Shown piece by piece: positions 33,430-45,012 of a DNA stretch of 64,000 nt. Origin of the DNA: Thysanoteuthis rhombus (lineage: Eukaryota; Mollusca; Cephalopoda; Oegopsida; Thysanoteuthidae); contig OY735209.1 of the NCBI GenBank assembly GCA_963457665.1, positions 8,350,814-8,414,813 of the forward strand. The letters run 5' to 3'. The position numbers and the translations under genes were made by a program. Under the pieces are notes generated by a model. That model saw nothing but the letters and a program-made list of their open reading frames with translations, searched no databases and had not been told where the DNA came from. The stretch's first letter is position 1; each line of letters begins with the position of its first letter.

Positions 33430-33870
33430 GTAGTCGAGTAACCGACTAAATAAACGCCTCGTTGTTAGCGTAGAATTATTGAACGATCCTTTTGATGCCT
33501 GGTACAAGAAGCAACGGCTAATCCTGGGTTGCACAGCCGAGAACAACTTCCGTTGTTACGTCAATGGGACTTGTCTATGACTTCCGGTTGATGTCAAAGT
33601 GCCACTCGGCACTGAGCCAGTCGTGGGCAGTTGAAGCAGTAGAAAAATAGTGTGGTAGGCCACAGGAAATAATTCCCATGCTCGATCGATAGGGACGAGA
33701 TGGAAAGCAGGTTTTTTTTTGTTACTTTTTAACGAGTCGGGACAATTACATCGAATATTTAATTGATTTGTATTTATTTATTAATACACCATTCATTTAG
33801 ACAGGTTTCTAGCCTGTATAGATGAAACGATTTCATGAAAGAGGATACGAAAAAATTTTGTCAACACACA
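33430..33870. other. Unassigned sequence
   Basis: Less AT-rich than the surroundings, with no frame or RNA recognised. Confidence 0.35.
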
Positions 33871-33871
33871 A

Positions 33872-33873
33872 AC

Positions 33874-33912
<39 letters not shown>

Positions 33913-33924
33913 TATGTATATGAT
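33872..33924. repeat. (TA)n with ATGTATA interruptions
   Basis: Short TA array with GT and CA interruptions. Confidence 0.9.
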
Positions 33925-34300
33925 ATTTGTATACACTGTGTTTAAAAAATGAATGATGTAAAGTATAAAACAACATTCATATGCAATGCATTACGATAAT
34001 ACTCTGTATCAAATAACAAAGTACATGTAATATCACATAAGCTATGTATCATGTGATATCTGAAGAGAGATGGCGTTTGAGCAACACTGCCAGGGAGCGA
34101 TTTTAATATAACTGTTTCGTTTTTAGATCCCCGAAACGGTCACATGGTGAGCAACTGATAATTCTTTACAAATAGTACCATAATAGCAAATTATGTTCAA
34201 AGAACAAAATTACATGAATTATGTTAACAGGAATTGGGAAATGAATGACGGAAGGGGATAGTTTTTTTTCCATATATCTAGTGTTTGAAGCTGTGAAGCT
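33925..34300. other. Unassigned AT-rich sequence
   Basis: No recognised feature. Confidence 0.35.
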
Positions 34301-34304
34301 TTCT

Positions 34305-34447
<143 letters not shown>

Positions 34448-34470
34448 AAAATCGCATTATACTATATATC

Positions 34471-34760
34471 TTATTTGGAATGATCTCCCGTCGTTAGACG
34501 GTAAATGTATCAGTCGGACATGAATAAAACAAGCAATAAAAGAAAATGGGGTGGCTGCATAAATCGAGCCTGTGACCGATAGTGTGACCACTTCTACGTA
34601 GCGTTGCTCTTACTATTGAGCTGAAACAGCCTCCGGTAATGCAGTGACTGGTTCGATTCTAGAATGCAGCCCTATTTTCTTTCATTGTTCATTCTATTTA
34701 CATTGTTTACGGCGAGTGATACATTAACCGTGTTATGACGGGAAATCGTCTCAAATAAGT
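34471..34760. mobile_element. Foldback MITE with ~90-bp arms and tRNA-like core
   Basis: The left arm (34471-34560) and the inverse of the right arm (34673-34760) share 'ttattt', 'cccgtc', 'acgg.taatgtatca.tcg', 'gaat.aa', 'caat.aaagaaaat.ggg' and 'ctgcat' in order. Between them lies about 112 bp with tRNA features. Long imperfect arms and small size fit a foldback or MITE-type DNA element, and no transposase is present. Target-site duplication is not clear because both flanks are TA-rich. Confidence 0.7.
34553..34631 (-). mobile_element. tRNA-like sequence inside the foldback element
   Basis: On the minus strand, acceptor-like ends GGCTG and CAGCC pair. The D stem GCTC/GAGC is perfect with loop AATAGTAA (A box 'agctcaatagtaagagc'). 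A 7-base anticodon-like loop ACGTAGA would present GTA (tyrosine), though its stem is weak. The T arm is poor ('aggctcgattta'). On the plus strand a better B box, 'ggttcgattct', lies at 34650-34660. Not a functional tRNA gene; more likely a tRNA-derived core. Confidence 0.5.
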
Positions 34761-34799
34761 TTCTCTGTAATATATAACACAAATTATAATCATTACGTC

Positions 34800-35235
34800 G
34801 AACCACATATGTCCATTTCTTAATATATATATATATATACATATAATTATATATGTATATATATTAACAATGTTAATATTTCATATGAGAATTCAGTACG
34901 AATATAACACACAATCTTATTTTGAATGAATCTGAACGATTTAAACCTTCTGACAAAGCAACAGTCAAGGATACCGTACATATTTTCTGTTGATACAAAC
35001 AACTTTCCTTGTCCAGCTTCTAAGATTCAACATTACACCACATTGCCCAACAAGGCCACTTGAATTATGATTCGAATAAGAATCCGTACTTGTCCACCTC
35101 AACATGTCATCAACAACTTGGTGATAACCTCTTTAGACCTCGTTGAAAACAGAGATAAAATATGATGGGCCCAATGTAAGAGAGAATCAAACATACACCC
35201 ATATATATGTTTGTATATGTGTGTGGGTGACTGTG
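34800..35235. other. Unassigned; short TA arrays
   Basis: Imperfect TA runs at 34822-34864 and about 35200. The rest is unrecognised. Confidence 0.4.
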
Positions 35236-35236
35236 T

Positions 35237-35282
<46 letters not shown>
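35237..35282. repeat. (GA)n array preceded by TG-rich stretch
   Basis: About 21 GA units after 'gtgtgggtgactgtgtgggt'. Confidence 0.97.
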
Positions 35283-35284
<2 letters not shown>

Positions 35285-35287
<3 letters not shown>

Positions 35288-35705
35288 CCAGAAAGTAACC
35301 AGCCATTTTTAAGTATCGTGAGAACCGTTTGCACATCATCGATTTTACTTCGCCTACAACCAGAAGGAACCTTATTGCACAATCGTAAACAGACACTCTG
35401 CCATGGGGTTGTTCAGTCAGCAGTGAGACACTATTGAGTGGATTCACGTACTGTATAGCCATTGTGTTCACAATAACCGAGTCTACCCATTTCTAACGTC
35501 TCGTGCAGGGTCAGATTTTGGGGGGGAGGGGGGTGATCTCATCAACTACGACTTGTCAGTCTCTGAGAGTCCAGATTTGATTCTCTACAAGTTTTGGCTT
35601 TTTTATCATTGAATGGAAGAAGATTTAGGTTCGTGGGACAGATTACGTGATCACGAGACCTGGTTTCATAATTCTGAGCAATAGCTCGGGTTCACGGTCA
35701 TTTTA
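35285..35705. other. Unassigned sequence
   Basis: A G run at 35519-35533; otherwise nothing recognised. Confidence 0.35.
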
Positions 35706-35706
35706 C

Positions 35707-35867
35707 GATGGATCAGCTCAGGAAAACGTTCCAACCATGATTGGAAACAATACACTTTTCCCTGACGATATCAGAAAACGGTCGAGTCTCTGACAGATGA
35801 GCTCGAAAAAAACGTCCCAACTGCGATTGAAAAAATATGCATCTTTATGACGTCATAAAAAATGGTC
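35707..35867 (+). repeat. Diverged tandem duplication, unit about 77-85 bp
   Basis: Unit 1 (35707-35783) and unit 2 (35792-35867) share 'cagctca/gagctcg', 'aaaacgt.ccaac', 'gattg.aa', 'gacg.ta/cat' and a closing 'aaa..ggtc'. Confidence 0.65.
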
Positions 35868-35869
35868 AG

Positions 35870-37275
35870 CTCTTCAACTGGAATAACGTCATGAATACAT
35901 TTGAATTTGGGGGAGGATCCAGGTATATTTTCCCCATTGAGAGATATTTTCCCTACTTTGGGATAATAGTCCGAAAAATGGAAAATCGAAACTTACAGTT
36001 GTCTCCCCTGCACTTAAGATATAGATGGAGTAATTTTTATTCCGATTTCAGTTAGATGGTGGCGTTGTCAGAGGTTTGCGCTCGCCAGATGCTTTTTTGT
36101 TCAACATGTGGCTTCTTCATTCATCAACTGCAGCCGCAATTTTCTTTATTCGATGTTCAATATTGTAAACAAGATGACTGGATTAAAGCGAGTGATTTAT
36201 GGCTACAGAGTAAACAATTCATTCTGTCAATCGAAACCTGTAAAATGGTTATCAGGGAATTTTGTACGGTTCTTCCCCGGGAGAAAATTCTCAAGAAAAG
36301 TCCTAGGGGAAACACTGAAAGGATTGTCTTATAATCTGATTTCATTTTCTGTTTTGTAACTAGTGTCAGTTCAGGCAAAAGACAGGTGAACTGTTTTGTT
36401 CCTTTTCGGAGTTGAATAATATCATTAGTGTAATTAATACTTAATTTTTTTCATGTTAATCACGTAGGATTGAGATATTTTGTGTGACATACAGGCAAAA
36501 TACATTCTCAGCCGTTCATAGAAAATCATTACTTTTACAACCATTATCATCATCATCTACGAATTGCCTTCAAGCGATATCAGAGGAAAAAACAGATAAA
36601 CAATTTTTTCGAGATATCCTGTCTGTCCATTTGTCTTCAAGGTCGTTTGCACAATTCCTCGTGAATTCCCGTTCCCACTCAGTCGTGTATATTTTCACAA
36701 TATTTCCTAACCAATTTGCACCGTTCACTTATTATATAATAGAGAGTTCCATTTCTATCTTCGTGAAGACAAAATGTCTCATCCTGTAGCGTCCTATTTT
36801 GATTTTTAAACCGTTAGTTCTGGGTTTTTTTATCCAAGACTCTGTTTCCTTCTTCAAATGTCCTCTGCACAATTGTGCTCGGGTCTCTTCACCAGTTATT
36901 CCTTTTGTTTCTTTCTTAGATTCTCAATGGAGTTGTTTTTCGCCCAACTACCGTGTTTTTTTGTTTTTTCTCGATTAACGCATTAACACATATAACATAA
37001 CCAAGCTAATGCAAAAGATTTTAAAGTTTTTTTTTACTATTATAAGTAAATTGACTATCTATCTAGTCGTACTATCTTGATTATTTTTCATGTAATGCCT
37101 TGAAGTGATCCTTAACTTGACCGTGGAGCATTGTTCAGCAAAAGATCTCCAGCCCAAAACATACGCTTTTGATGGGTTCGATCACTCACATCAACTTCAT
37201 AAACTACTCAAATCATTGATCACTGCAACCCACGACACTCGTTTAAATTTTGCTGGGTTCAGCTCATTCAGGTTT
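35870..37275. other. Unassigned AT-rich sequence
   Basis: About 1.4 kb. Overlapping frames at 36056-36359 are open in two registers on the plus strand but have no recognisable domain and no conserved partner. No repeats seen apart from T runs. Confidence 0.35.
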
Positions 37276-37403
<128 letters not shown>

Positions 37404-37404
37404 C

Positions 37405-39380
37405 CGGATTTAGCCTAGCCCTAGCCGTTCATTGCAGAAACTTGAATTTTTTGCACACTCACTCCCTTCAATGAGTAAGGAAAATGTTTGGGTCATTTTA
37501 AAATAGGGTTTTAGTGGGGAGGGTCAATCAATGTTCAATATACGTTTCAGCTAAATTCGTCAGTTAGCCATAGTCAGGCAGCGTTCACACCTGTTTTTTG
37601 TTTTTTTTGTTTGTTTGCTTGTTTGTTTGTTTGGGGGTGTTCACGTCTTAGTCCCTATCAAAAAGTGTATTTTCCAGATTTTAATTGATCACCACCACCC
37701 TCGATACGACACATTGTCTGAAGAAATTGGTCTCGTGACAGTTACTGTTGAATTACAGAGTATGATTTATGGACATTTTGAAAGTTTGAAACGGCTAAGA
37801 AATAGCTAAGAATTTGCTAAAATCGCTGAAAAATAGCACTAAAAGTAGTTGTAAATGTTGAATTTTCGCACTGCCAAAGCATCATCGTGTCATTCCATTG
37901 AGAGCGTCAACTGAGACGTTTGAGTCACATTTTTTACTTCCTTAAAATATAAATGGCATTATAAAAGTCCCTAATTTCCTACCATCTTCAATGCTCGAAT
38001 CAATAAACAAAAACATGGTAATACTGTTGATTAAAAAAAAAGTGAACGCAGATACGAATGCTGTCAGGATACAATAAGATGCAATCCTTTTTTTAAATGA
38101 AATCAGTTAAAGCTAAACCTTTCTGATGCTATCTAACCACAAAAGGGAGAACTAACATATTGGCTGAGCTGATAATTGTGTTATTACCAAAACGCTGAGG
38201 CTAGCATCTGAAATGTCCATTTTCATAGCCATGCTAGCGTGTGCATCCTTGGCCTCTTTACCGACTTTAGGCTCTCTCCCCCTTGGAAATGACAAACCTT
38301 ATCAGAAAAAAAAAGTTTCTTGCTTGCTACAGACCTTTAGAATTCAAACCAAACACAGAGAGAGAATGGCATAATAGATCAATCGATAAAATACACAAGT
38401 AATCTCGGCGTAGTCCATGTTACAATGGCTACCAACATCACAGCACAACAACGACTACCGTCAACATCGTAAATCATTACAATGATCAAGCCAAATATTA
38501 CTGCTACTGCAGCCGGACAACAAGTCACTTGTGGGTATGAATCAGGGGTTGAAGCATATTACTACACTGAGTTCCTACAACTTCGGCCAACCTCCTTGTT
38601 GTAGTATCGAGGCTTGCATAATCGGTAAGCAAGCCATAACCTTCGATGAAAATCAAGGTTTTTTCTCACAACACAATTAACTTAATTAACCAAAAGCCTC
38701 ATTATATAATTACTGTTACATTTATATCAAAAGGTAACTGATTTGCCAAAATTTGATTTCTAGAATATGCAATAATTTTCAAAGGGATTCATTTTAGTTT
38801 TCTCAATACATTAAGATATTTTAGCCGGTCAAAGCTGTTTTAGAGTCTTGGCACCTGATGGGGAATCGGTTCTCTGAGCAGGAACAGCCGAAGCCGTAGC
38901 CAGTGTAAGGGTGCTTTTTATAGTTCGATGTATAGAAAAGTTTCTAGTATCAATTCAAGCTCAATCTGACAATGTATAAGGCAACTTCGTTGGAAGAAAC
39001 TGCGAATAGTGCTCATTATTTTCCTAAATGGGTTCTGGGAGTAGACTTTCATTATGGTTATGGCGTGAGTAGATAATAAGATGTCACAAATGAGATTATT
39101 CCTTCACCCAGGCTACATAAAATCTAGGAAGCAAGCAGGGAACATGAAGATGCAAAATGAAAGTGATTTTATGGAGCTTTTGTACGGAGGTACGAGATGA
39201 ATAATCAAAAGATTGGACACAGGTTCAGATTAGGATTATTTGTTGATTAGAGGATTTCTTTTTATTGGTAATAAGTGGATGTAAAATTTGAACTGAACGC
39301 TATTTTTTTAAAGCTTCCACTCTTCAGCATTGATCCTAACAAGCTGCAATGGCGAAACATGTCAAATAAATGTTCCTGAA
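37405..39380. other. Unassigned AT-rich sequence
   Basis: About 2 kb. 'attttaattgatcaccaccac' near 37677 may be a family C trace, and 37770-37870 resembles 3740-3860. Neither is secure. No frame or RNA recognised. Confidence 0.35.
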
Positions 39381-39384
39381 TGTC

Positions 39385-39386
<2 letters not shown>

Positions 39387-39440
<54 letters not shown>
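39387..39440. repeat. (TA)n array
   Basis: About 27 TA units. Confidence 0.97.
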
Positions 39441-39442
<2 letters not shown>

Positions 39443-39899
39443 AGATGGTTGATGACTTTCCGTCATCTGTTTTGTCACTGTATAGATATTGTTATGATCC
39501 AAATCAGAATTTCTCTTTGAGGTGCAGACATTATTTTATATTGAGATCAAACTGGAAAATTATGCCCCAACTATTTTCACAGAAAAAGTACTTAAATTCA
39601 AACTTGCATTTGCTGTTCATCTGTCTGAGTGTTACCTCTGTTGGTGCATTACTTGTCATTCAGCAGTCTTTTTTGTGAATAAATACTTCCACCCAGGGTA
39701 GCCAACTGAGATACGACTGTTTCAATTCCGGAAGTTGCTCTCAAATTTGAAAAAAATTTAAAGAAGACATCTCGATGGGCAACTCTGAACTTCTTTCCTT
39801 CTTTACATAGAAGTGTGTGTATTGTGTGTCATATGTGGAATCTGAGATAGTACAAGGTCCCCTACGAGATTTGTGAGTCAGCCATTGTCAACAATAATA

Positions 39900-40226
39900 C
39901 AGTAGTTCCCCTTTATAACTCGGGTGTTGAGGTCCAAGAAAGACAACTACCTTATAACTGAACTGCTGGCAATCCGAAGTCAATTACGAGAGCCAAACCG
40001 TGACTTATGGTGTAGTCTTCGTCAAAACATGATTATATGTAAAGCACAATCTAATTATATATTGCAAATTGGAGAAACATAATATTTTAATCATACTAAG
40101 TAAATCTTTTAATGAAATCATGTTCTTATTCGTTGTTTTCTGGACTAGTGGGTGATATACCATCATCCGTCCGCCTTTAACCGTGAACCGTGATAAAGCA
40201 AACCGTGCTATATTGAGGGACCCATG
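39900..40226 (+). mobile_element. Tigger/pogo-like MITE
   Basis: Starts CAGTAGTTCCCC..TATAACTCGG after a TA and ends CCGTG.TATATTGAGGGACCCATG before a TA. The ends are imperfect inverted repeats, and the outer TA fits the TA target duplication of Tc1/mariner-pogo elements. The inner part has the 'accgtgaaccgtgataaagc' style of text typical of Tigger-derived elements. It is 327 bp with no transposase, so non-autonomous. Confidence 0.6.
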
Positions 40227-40334
40227 TATTGTGACTAATTGTAGGAGTGACCAACTGCGACTCGTTGAAACTTAATGAGTGGCTCATGGGAATATGTTGT
40301 CTGAGTTTCTGTTTGCATAAAGTATATAACGAAG

Positions 40335-40400
40335 AAATTTGAGCTTCATAATCGCCAGGTTTGAACCATGGACCTCTTGATCGAAACGTACGTTTAATTT
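40335..40400 (-). mobile_element. Possible tRNA-like SINE head
   Basis: The minus strand shows 'cgatcaagaggtccatggtt' followed by 'caaacctggcgatta', a B box in tRNA context shared with 29135-29215. Confidence 0.35.
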
Positions 40401-41065
40401 TCGTGTTTAGTGAAATATATTTAAGATTTTAAATCCTAATATCAATTCTAGATTTAAGCGTACTATTGTTTTTTCCTGTGGAGGAAAGTAATTTTTGCTC
40501 TCAAACTTCGGAAGTTCATCATATACAGCTCTTACATAAAGCAAGTTTGGCCACCCCTGGACTATGAAAACTTGTGACGAAGTCAACAAATCAAAGTATA
40601 ACCGCTAAGCGTAAAACTCACTAGTCTTGGATCAAACAGATACTACATATTTGGAAAACATCCGAAAGAACAAATGTAATTTGACTATAACGAAGTTACT
40701 AGTATCACCTAAAGGTAGAACAATTTTCGAAGCGTAATAGCTGACTACGACGTCGATATAACATCCTCCCACGTTTAAAACAGAGAGACGTACAAGGTGG
40801 GGCAAAATTAGCCGACCGATTCGATTATTTCGGGTCAGTTTTCTTTGAGTATGTGTGTGGGGGTTTTCAAATAGATGCAAACAAAGTGAAATAATGAACA
40901 CGCTGTGATCAAAAGAGTCAAACTGTTATAGATAAAAGGCGTACAGATAAATCTATCAAAATAGACTGGGAGCAGGCTTTGGTTGCCAAACGAAAAGATG
41001 TCCAGGTTTGAAACATTTCAAACGGACCAAAAGTATCAAACTACTGGCAGGGATCTAACAGAAAC
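40400..41065. other. Unassigned sequence
   Basis: No recognised feature. Confidence 0.35.
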
Positions 41066-41084
41066 AGACAGACAGACAGAGTTT

Positions 41085-41164
41085 ATTTGTGTTTTTGTGT
41101 GTGTGTTTGGGTACGTGTGTGTGTGTGTGTGTGTGTGCGTGTGTGTGTGTGCGTGTGTGTGTGT
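41085..41164. repeat. (TG)n array
   Basis: Interrupted TG repeats over about 80 bases. Confidence 0.95.
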
Positions 41165-41169
41165 ATTCT

Positions 41170-41790
41170 AAGAAAAAGGTTTTCATAGCGAAAGTCGTGA
41201 AACTACTTATACCATACCAGACCGGTTATTACTAGTTAAGCCATTATTCATTAGTGGTTGTAAAGAAATTCTAAAGGTATAAACAGCAATATGTTTACAG
41301 TGGTGGTAGTAGTAGTGGGAGGAGGAGGGAAAGGAAGAGGAAAGTGAAGACAGTTCATCTGAAAATCTGATTATCAAAAAAAAACAAAAAATTAATCAAA
41401 GTAAGAGTACAATTTCCATCAACATTTCGTTCTAGGGTCTTCCCGTATGGTTATTTCTCTCTCACAAGTTTTGAATGAGTTTATTAAACATTTTAGCTAT
41501 AAAGTTAGCTTGAAATAGGACAGTTCAACCGATTTTAGCCCTTTCAAAGACAGTTTAAGCTAATAATAACGAATGATATTTGGTAACACTGCAAAAGAAC
41601 AAACGCTTGATCGGAATAAATGTTCTTTAAGGACGTCGCATATTCACCTTCTTTCTCTTTCTATTGTTTCATGTAACTGATTCCGACCGATCGACCGACT
41701 TATTGATCTAAAAGTGTCTAATAGAGATGCATGAACACATCTAAAAATGCACACAAACTAAACCAGAAATCCGAAAGAATTGAAATGTTC
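41170..41790. other. Unassigned; family D core trace
   Basis: 'gaccgatcgaccgac' and 'ctaatagagatgcatgaaca' at 41685-41740 match the inverted family D core. The rest is unrecognised. Confidence 0.4.
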
Positions 41791-41799
41791 AATTTATTT

Positions 41800-42549
41800 T
41801 GCGACACCCTGTTGAACTCTTTTCGACGAAATCAAGTCAACATTAGCAAATAAGGACATGAATATTGAAAAAGGTATTCAAGTCCTAAAAAACACAATAG
41901 TAATAGACGGTGAAACCTTGGGAGAACTTAAGGTATACGTATACTTAGGCAATACAATAAAACCACCGAAAGACCACGGAAATGAAACAAGACGACGCAG
42001 AACGATTGAATGGAAAGTACTTAGTATAAATAGAGACATACTGAGAAGCAGATAGCCAATATGCATTACATGTTGACTGAAAACAATGAATATACTTGCG
42101 ATGTACGTTGCACTGACTTTCACCAGTCACGAGTATACCTGTGTTTGACATTTAGCGGCCTGAGAAGAAAAATGTGATTTTTTCATTATTTTAAGCATTT
42201 AATCATGGTGTACCCGCTATGTTTTACAATTGGGAAATCTGGAACGTTACAAAACCACTCGAAATCAAACTCAGAATAGCTCAGAGGGCAATTGAAAGAG
42301 CAATATTAGGAATAACTCTTAGGGATTGAAGAAAAAAGATCAAGAGAAGGCCGGGGATGGAGGACATCTTTCGAGTAATTAAGCTGTAAACGTCGGAGAT
42401 ATGCGCCCGTGGGATAATAAACGCAGCAGGAAGAGACGAAACAGAGAGATGAAAAAGTTTGCTGGTAAGACACGGCAGAGACTAGCTTGATCAAGCTTGT
42501 CATAGAAAGAGATTGGGAAGGCGTTTGTCCAGGAGTGGAATTGTACTAA

Positions 42550-42582
<33 letters not shown>
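41800..42582 (+). mobile_element. RTE-like LINE (family R2), 3' coding end with (TGA)n tail
   Basis: The plus reading gives 'IDGETLGELKVYVYLGNTIK' and 'NRDILRSR' (41858-42055), then after a break 'WEIWNVTKPLEIKLRIAQ' and 'RAIERAILGITLRD' (about 42226-42325). Degraded 'RSRRRPGMEDIFRVI' and a closing 'IGKAFVQEWNCTK' follow before TGA repeats at 42551-42582. This order (thumb, YG.E.W, LR.AQRAMER.MLGI, G.A.VQQW) is standard for RTE-like proteins. It differs from R1 in wording, so it is a separate family. Broken by several stops and frameshifts and 5'-truncated. Confidence 0.85.
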
Positions 42583-42682
42583 TATAAAGTGCTTTGTGTG
42601 ACAGAGGCATGAGCGGTAACAACGACGCTTGAAAAATGTTTGGAAAGATGTTGAAACTGGCACAGAACGGGGAAATGACAGA

Positions 42683-42960
42683 AGATTGAATGCTCCAAAG
42701 AATGAATGAAAAAAGAAACGAACTTATCAACATTTTCAGGGAAAGAAAACTTGGATATCTTGAGATTAGATAATATCTATATACCACTACCAGAAGGACA
42801 TATCGACGGAGAGAGAAACATTGGTCACCAAAGAGATAACTGGGATAACAACATCAAAGAAAAGACTGGATTGCAAGATAAATGTGCAGTAAGAACATCA
42901 ATGGACGAGAAAGAAGGATGGAGTCTTGAGTCATCAAACGTCAAAAAGGACCAAAACTGA
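42683..42960 (+). mobile_element. LINE fragment, C-terminal end of a third type
   Basis: Readings 'MLQRMNEKRNELINIFRERK' then 'LPEGHIDGERNIGHQRDNWD' and 'NNIKEKTGL' match the common LINE C-terminal order vL.rm..er.l...r.RKL.y.GHi.R ... q.I.G.R..GR.r..W.~NIk.WTGl. It sits just 3' of the R2 tail, so two LINE 3' ends lie side by side. One frameshift is visible; no RT core remains. Confidence 0.75.
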
Positions 42961-43097
42961 GGAAGACGAAGAAGAAAAAGAAACCGATTTCCTGTGTGTT
43001 GAAATGTGTGAGTGTGCATGTCTAGAAACATATATAGATAGGTTTGCGTGAGAGTTCTATGTAGGTCTTTATGTACATAAGTTAGAGAGAAAGGATT

Positions 43098-43180
43098 GTG
43101 CACAATTTGGCCATTCAGAACATGAATGTATCTCAGAACAATGAAACAACAAGGGAGACAATCCATACATTTTTGCTGTG
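43098..43180 (+). repeat. Inverted repeat arm, left
   Basis: 'gtgcacaatttggccattca', 'gaatgtat', 'acaacaagggagacaatcca' and 'ttttgct' match, inverted, 43940-44026. Confidence 0.7.
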
Positions 43181-43386
43181 TGCAAATAACATCGATCGGA
43201 AAATAAAGAATGAGCCTCGTTCAGAGAGAAAAAAAAGGCGCAACAAAAAGCAACTAATAAAGATGAATGTAAAAAGCATTTTCTTTAGGGATAAAAATAA
43301 TCTATATTACTTTATCCAATATAAATTAGAATTTTTTAAAAAAGCAGAAAAATCTGACTGTCTACGACATACCAGTGATACCGACA

Positions 43387-43440
43387 AGGGCTGCAACGAT
43401 TCAATTATCGCGATTTTTTTTCCACTTTGGCAATAATCGA
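43387..43440 (+). mobile_element. hAT-like terminal motif
   Basis: 'agggctgcaacgattcaatt' followed by 'atcgcgatttttttt' and 'aataatcga' resembles the CAGGGCTGCAACGATTA..ATCGATT ends of hAT-type MITEs common in animals. The opposite end was not found. Confidence 0.35.
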
Positions 43441-43939
43441 CACACAAAATTTCCAATAGCGATTCAAACGATTTTTTAGCTCATTTAAAATTTCAATCTA
43501 TTTTTTTGATAGGATGAAGAAAGACCGAATTTTCGCTAATTAGAAATTGATTTCCATTTATTACATCTTTGTACAGACTGTTACAATTTTACTGCCAGTA
43601 ACAAACATGGCCGCTGAAGGTATTGACATTTTTTTTTCAATTCTACGGTAGTCAGTTGAATCTTCGATCAGTGAAGAAGTGACGGTGCAATGTTGCCAAT
43701 TCTATACTATTTATTTTGGACACTCGTATATTTGACTGTACTTAGCTGTTTTTTTTTGTTTTGTTTAGTTTTTTGTCTTCTTCATTTTTATTAAATCATA
43801 TATTTATATGATATTCATTATCAAAGGTTTTGAAAAAAGAAATGTTATTACTGACTAAACCATTGGTGACCAAGATTTGCAAACATATCACATGGGTAAG
43901 TGGAGAAAACTTGAAGATGTAACGAGAAGTTCTGGTGAG

Positions 43940-44026
43940 AACTGAGCTAAACAGTGAATGGGTTATTTCCCTTGTTGGCTTATTGCTCTCACATACGTTT
44001 ATACACCGAATCGCTAAATAGTGCAC
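43940..44026 (-). repeat. Inverted repeat arm, right
   Basis: The minus strand reads 'gtgcactatttagcgattcg', 'aacgtatgtgagagcaataa' and 'ccaacaagggaaataaccca', matching 43098-43180. About 760 bp separates the arms. Confidence 0.7.
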
Positions 44027-44030
<4 letters not shown>

Positions 44031-44106
<76 letters not shown>

Positions 44107-44135
44107 ACTCTCTTTCACATATTCTCTCTCTCTCT
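44031..44135. repeat. (CT)n arrays
   Basis: Two CT arrays (about 44031-44100 with one GT, and 44123-44135). Confidence 0.97.
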
Positions 44136-44237
44136 GACACAGCTATAAAGAGACCATGATTGAACATTCATATAAACTTCTCTATATATGTCTCCACACA
44201 CACACACACACAAGCATACACATGCACATGTATAGTG

Positions 44238-44274
<37 letters not shown>

Positions 44275-44340
44275 CAATCATGATCAGTCTCTTGACGTCT
44301 GTCGTTGGATACAGACCTTCCCAAGGATCCACCACATTTA
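44238..44340 (-). mobile_element. RTE-like LINE (family R1), extreme 3' end
   Basis: (ATC)n tail 44238-44273, then 'acgtctgtcgttggatacag' and 'accttcccaaggatc'. Only the last ~60 bases of the element remain after the tail. Confidence 0.85.
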
Positions 44341-44439
44341 TAAGCGGATAAAAACTATTACAGTATAAGAAGACTTCGGACAGCGTGGTTCAGGGAAATA
44401 CGGCAGATTTTTGAACAAATTAACTGCATTTATCAAAGT

Positions 44440-44441
<2 letters not shown>

Positions 44442-44511
<70 letters not shown>
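44442..44511. repeat. (TA)n array
   Basis: About 35 TA units. Confidence 0.97.
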
Positions 44512-44513
<2 letters not shown>

Positions 44514-44642
44514 AACTGGATATATAATACGACAGAATAAATATGAATGCGTTATATTATTCGGAACTCTACTTAAAATGCCCTACAACTATTATCTCAG
44601 CCTTCACCTTCCAGCAGGGCTGTTGCAGCAGCCCTATTCTCT

Positions 44643-44780
<138 letters not shown>

Positions 44781-44879
44781 TAAACTGTTTTCATTCATTA
44801 ATTGTAATAGATCTATTTCAAATAGAGCGTAAACTGATCGATGGACATTTACAGATTTTGTAATCCGTAAATATCAATG

Positions 44880-44927
44880 TATCTATCTATCTTTTTCTCT
44901 CTCTCACTCTGTCTTTCTGTCTGTCCG

Positions 44928-44992
<65 letters not shown>

Positions 44993-45012
44993 TCACACAT
45001 ACACACACGCAT
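44880..45012. repeat. Compound (ATCT)n-(CT)n-(TA)n-(CA)n array
   Basis: ATCT units, CT with GT interruptions, about 19 TA units, then CA-rich sequence. Confidence 0.95.

Noticed and set aside
34553-34631. Functional tRNA-Tyr gene on the minus strand
   Set aside because: Weak anticodon stem, poor T arm and a degenerate B box; it lies inside a foldback element.
36056-36359. Overlapping plus frames of 92 and 83 aa
   Set aside because: Two registers open at once, no domain and no repeat partner; could not be supported as an exon.
42551-42582. CRISPR-like or other regular array from GAT/ATC repeats
   Set aside because: Pure trinucleotide microsatellites at LINE 3' ends in a eukaryotic genome; no spacer structure.
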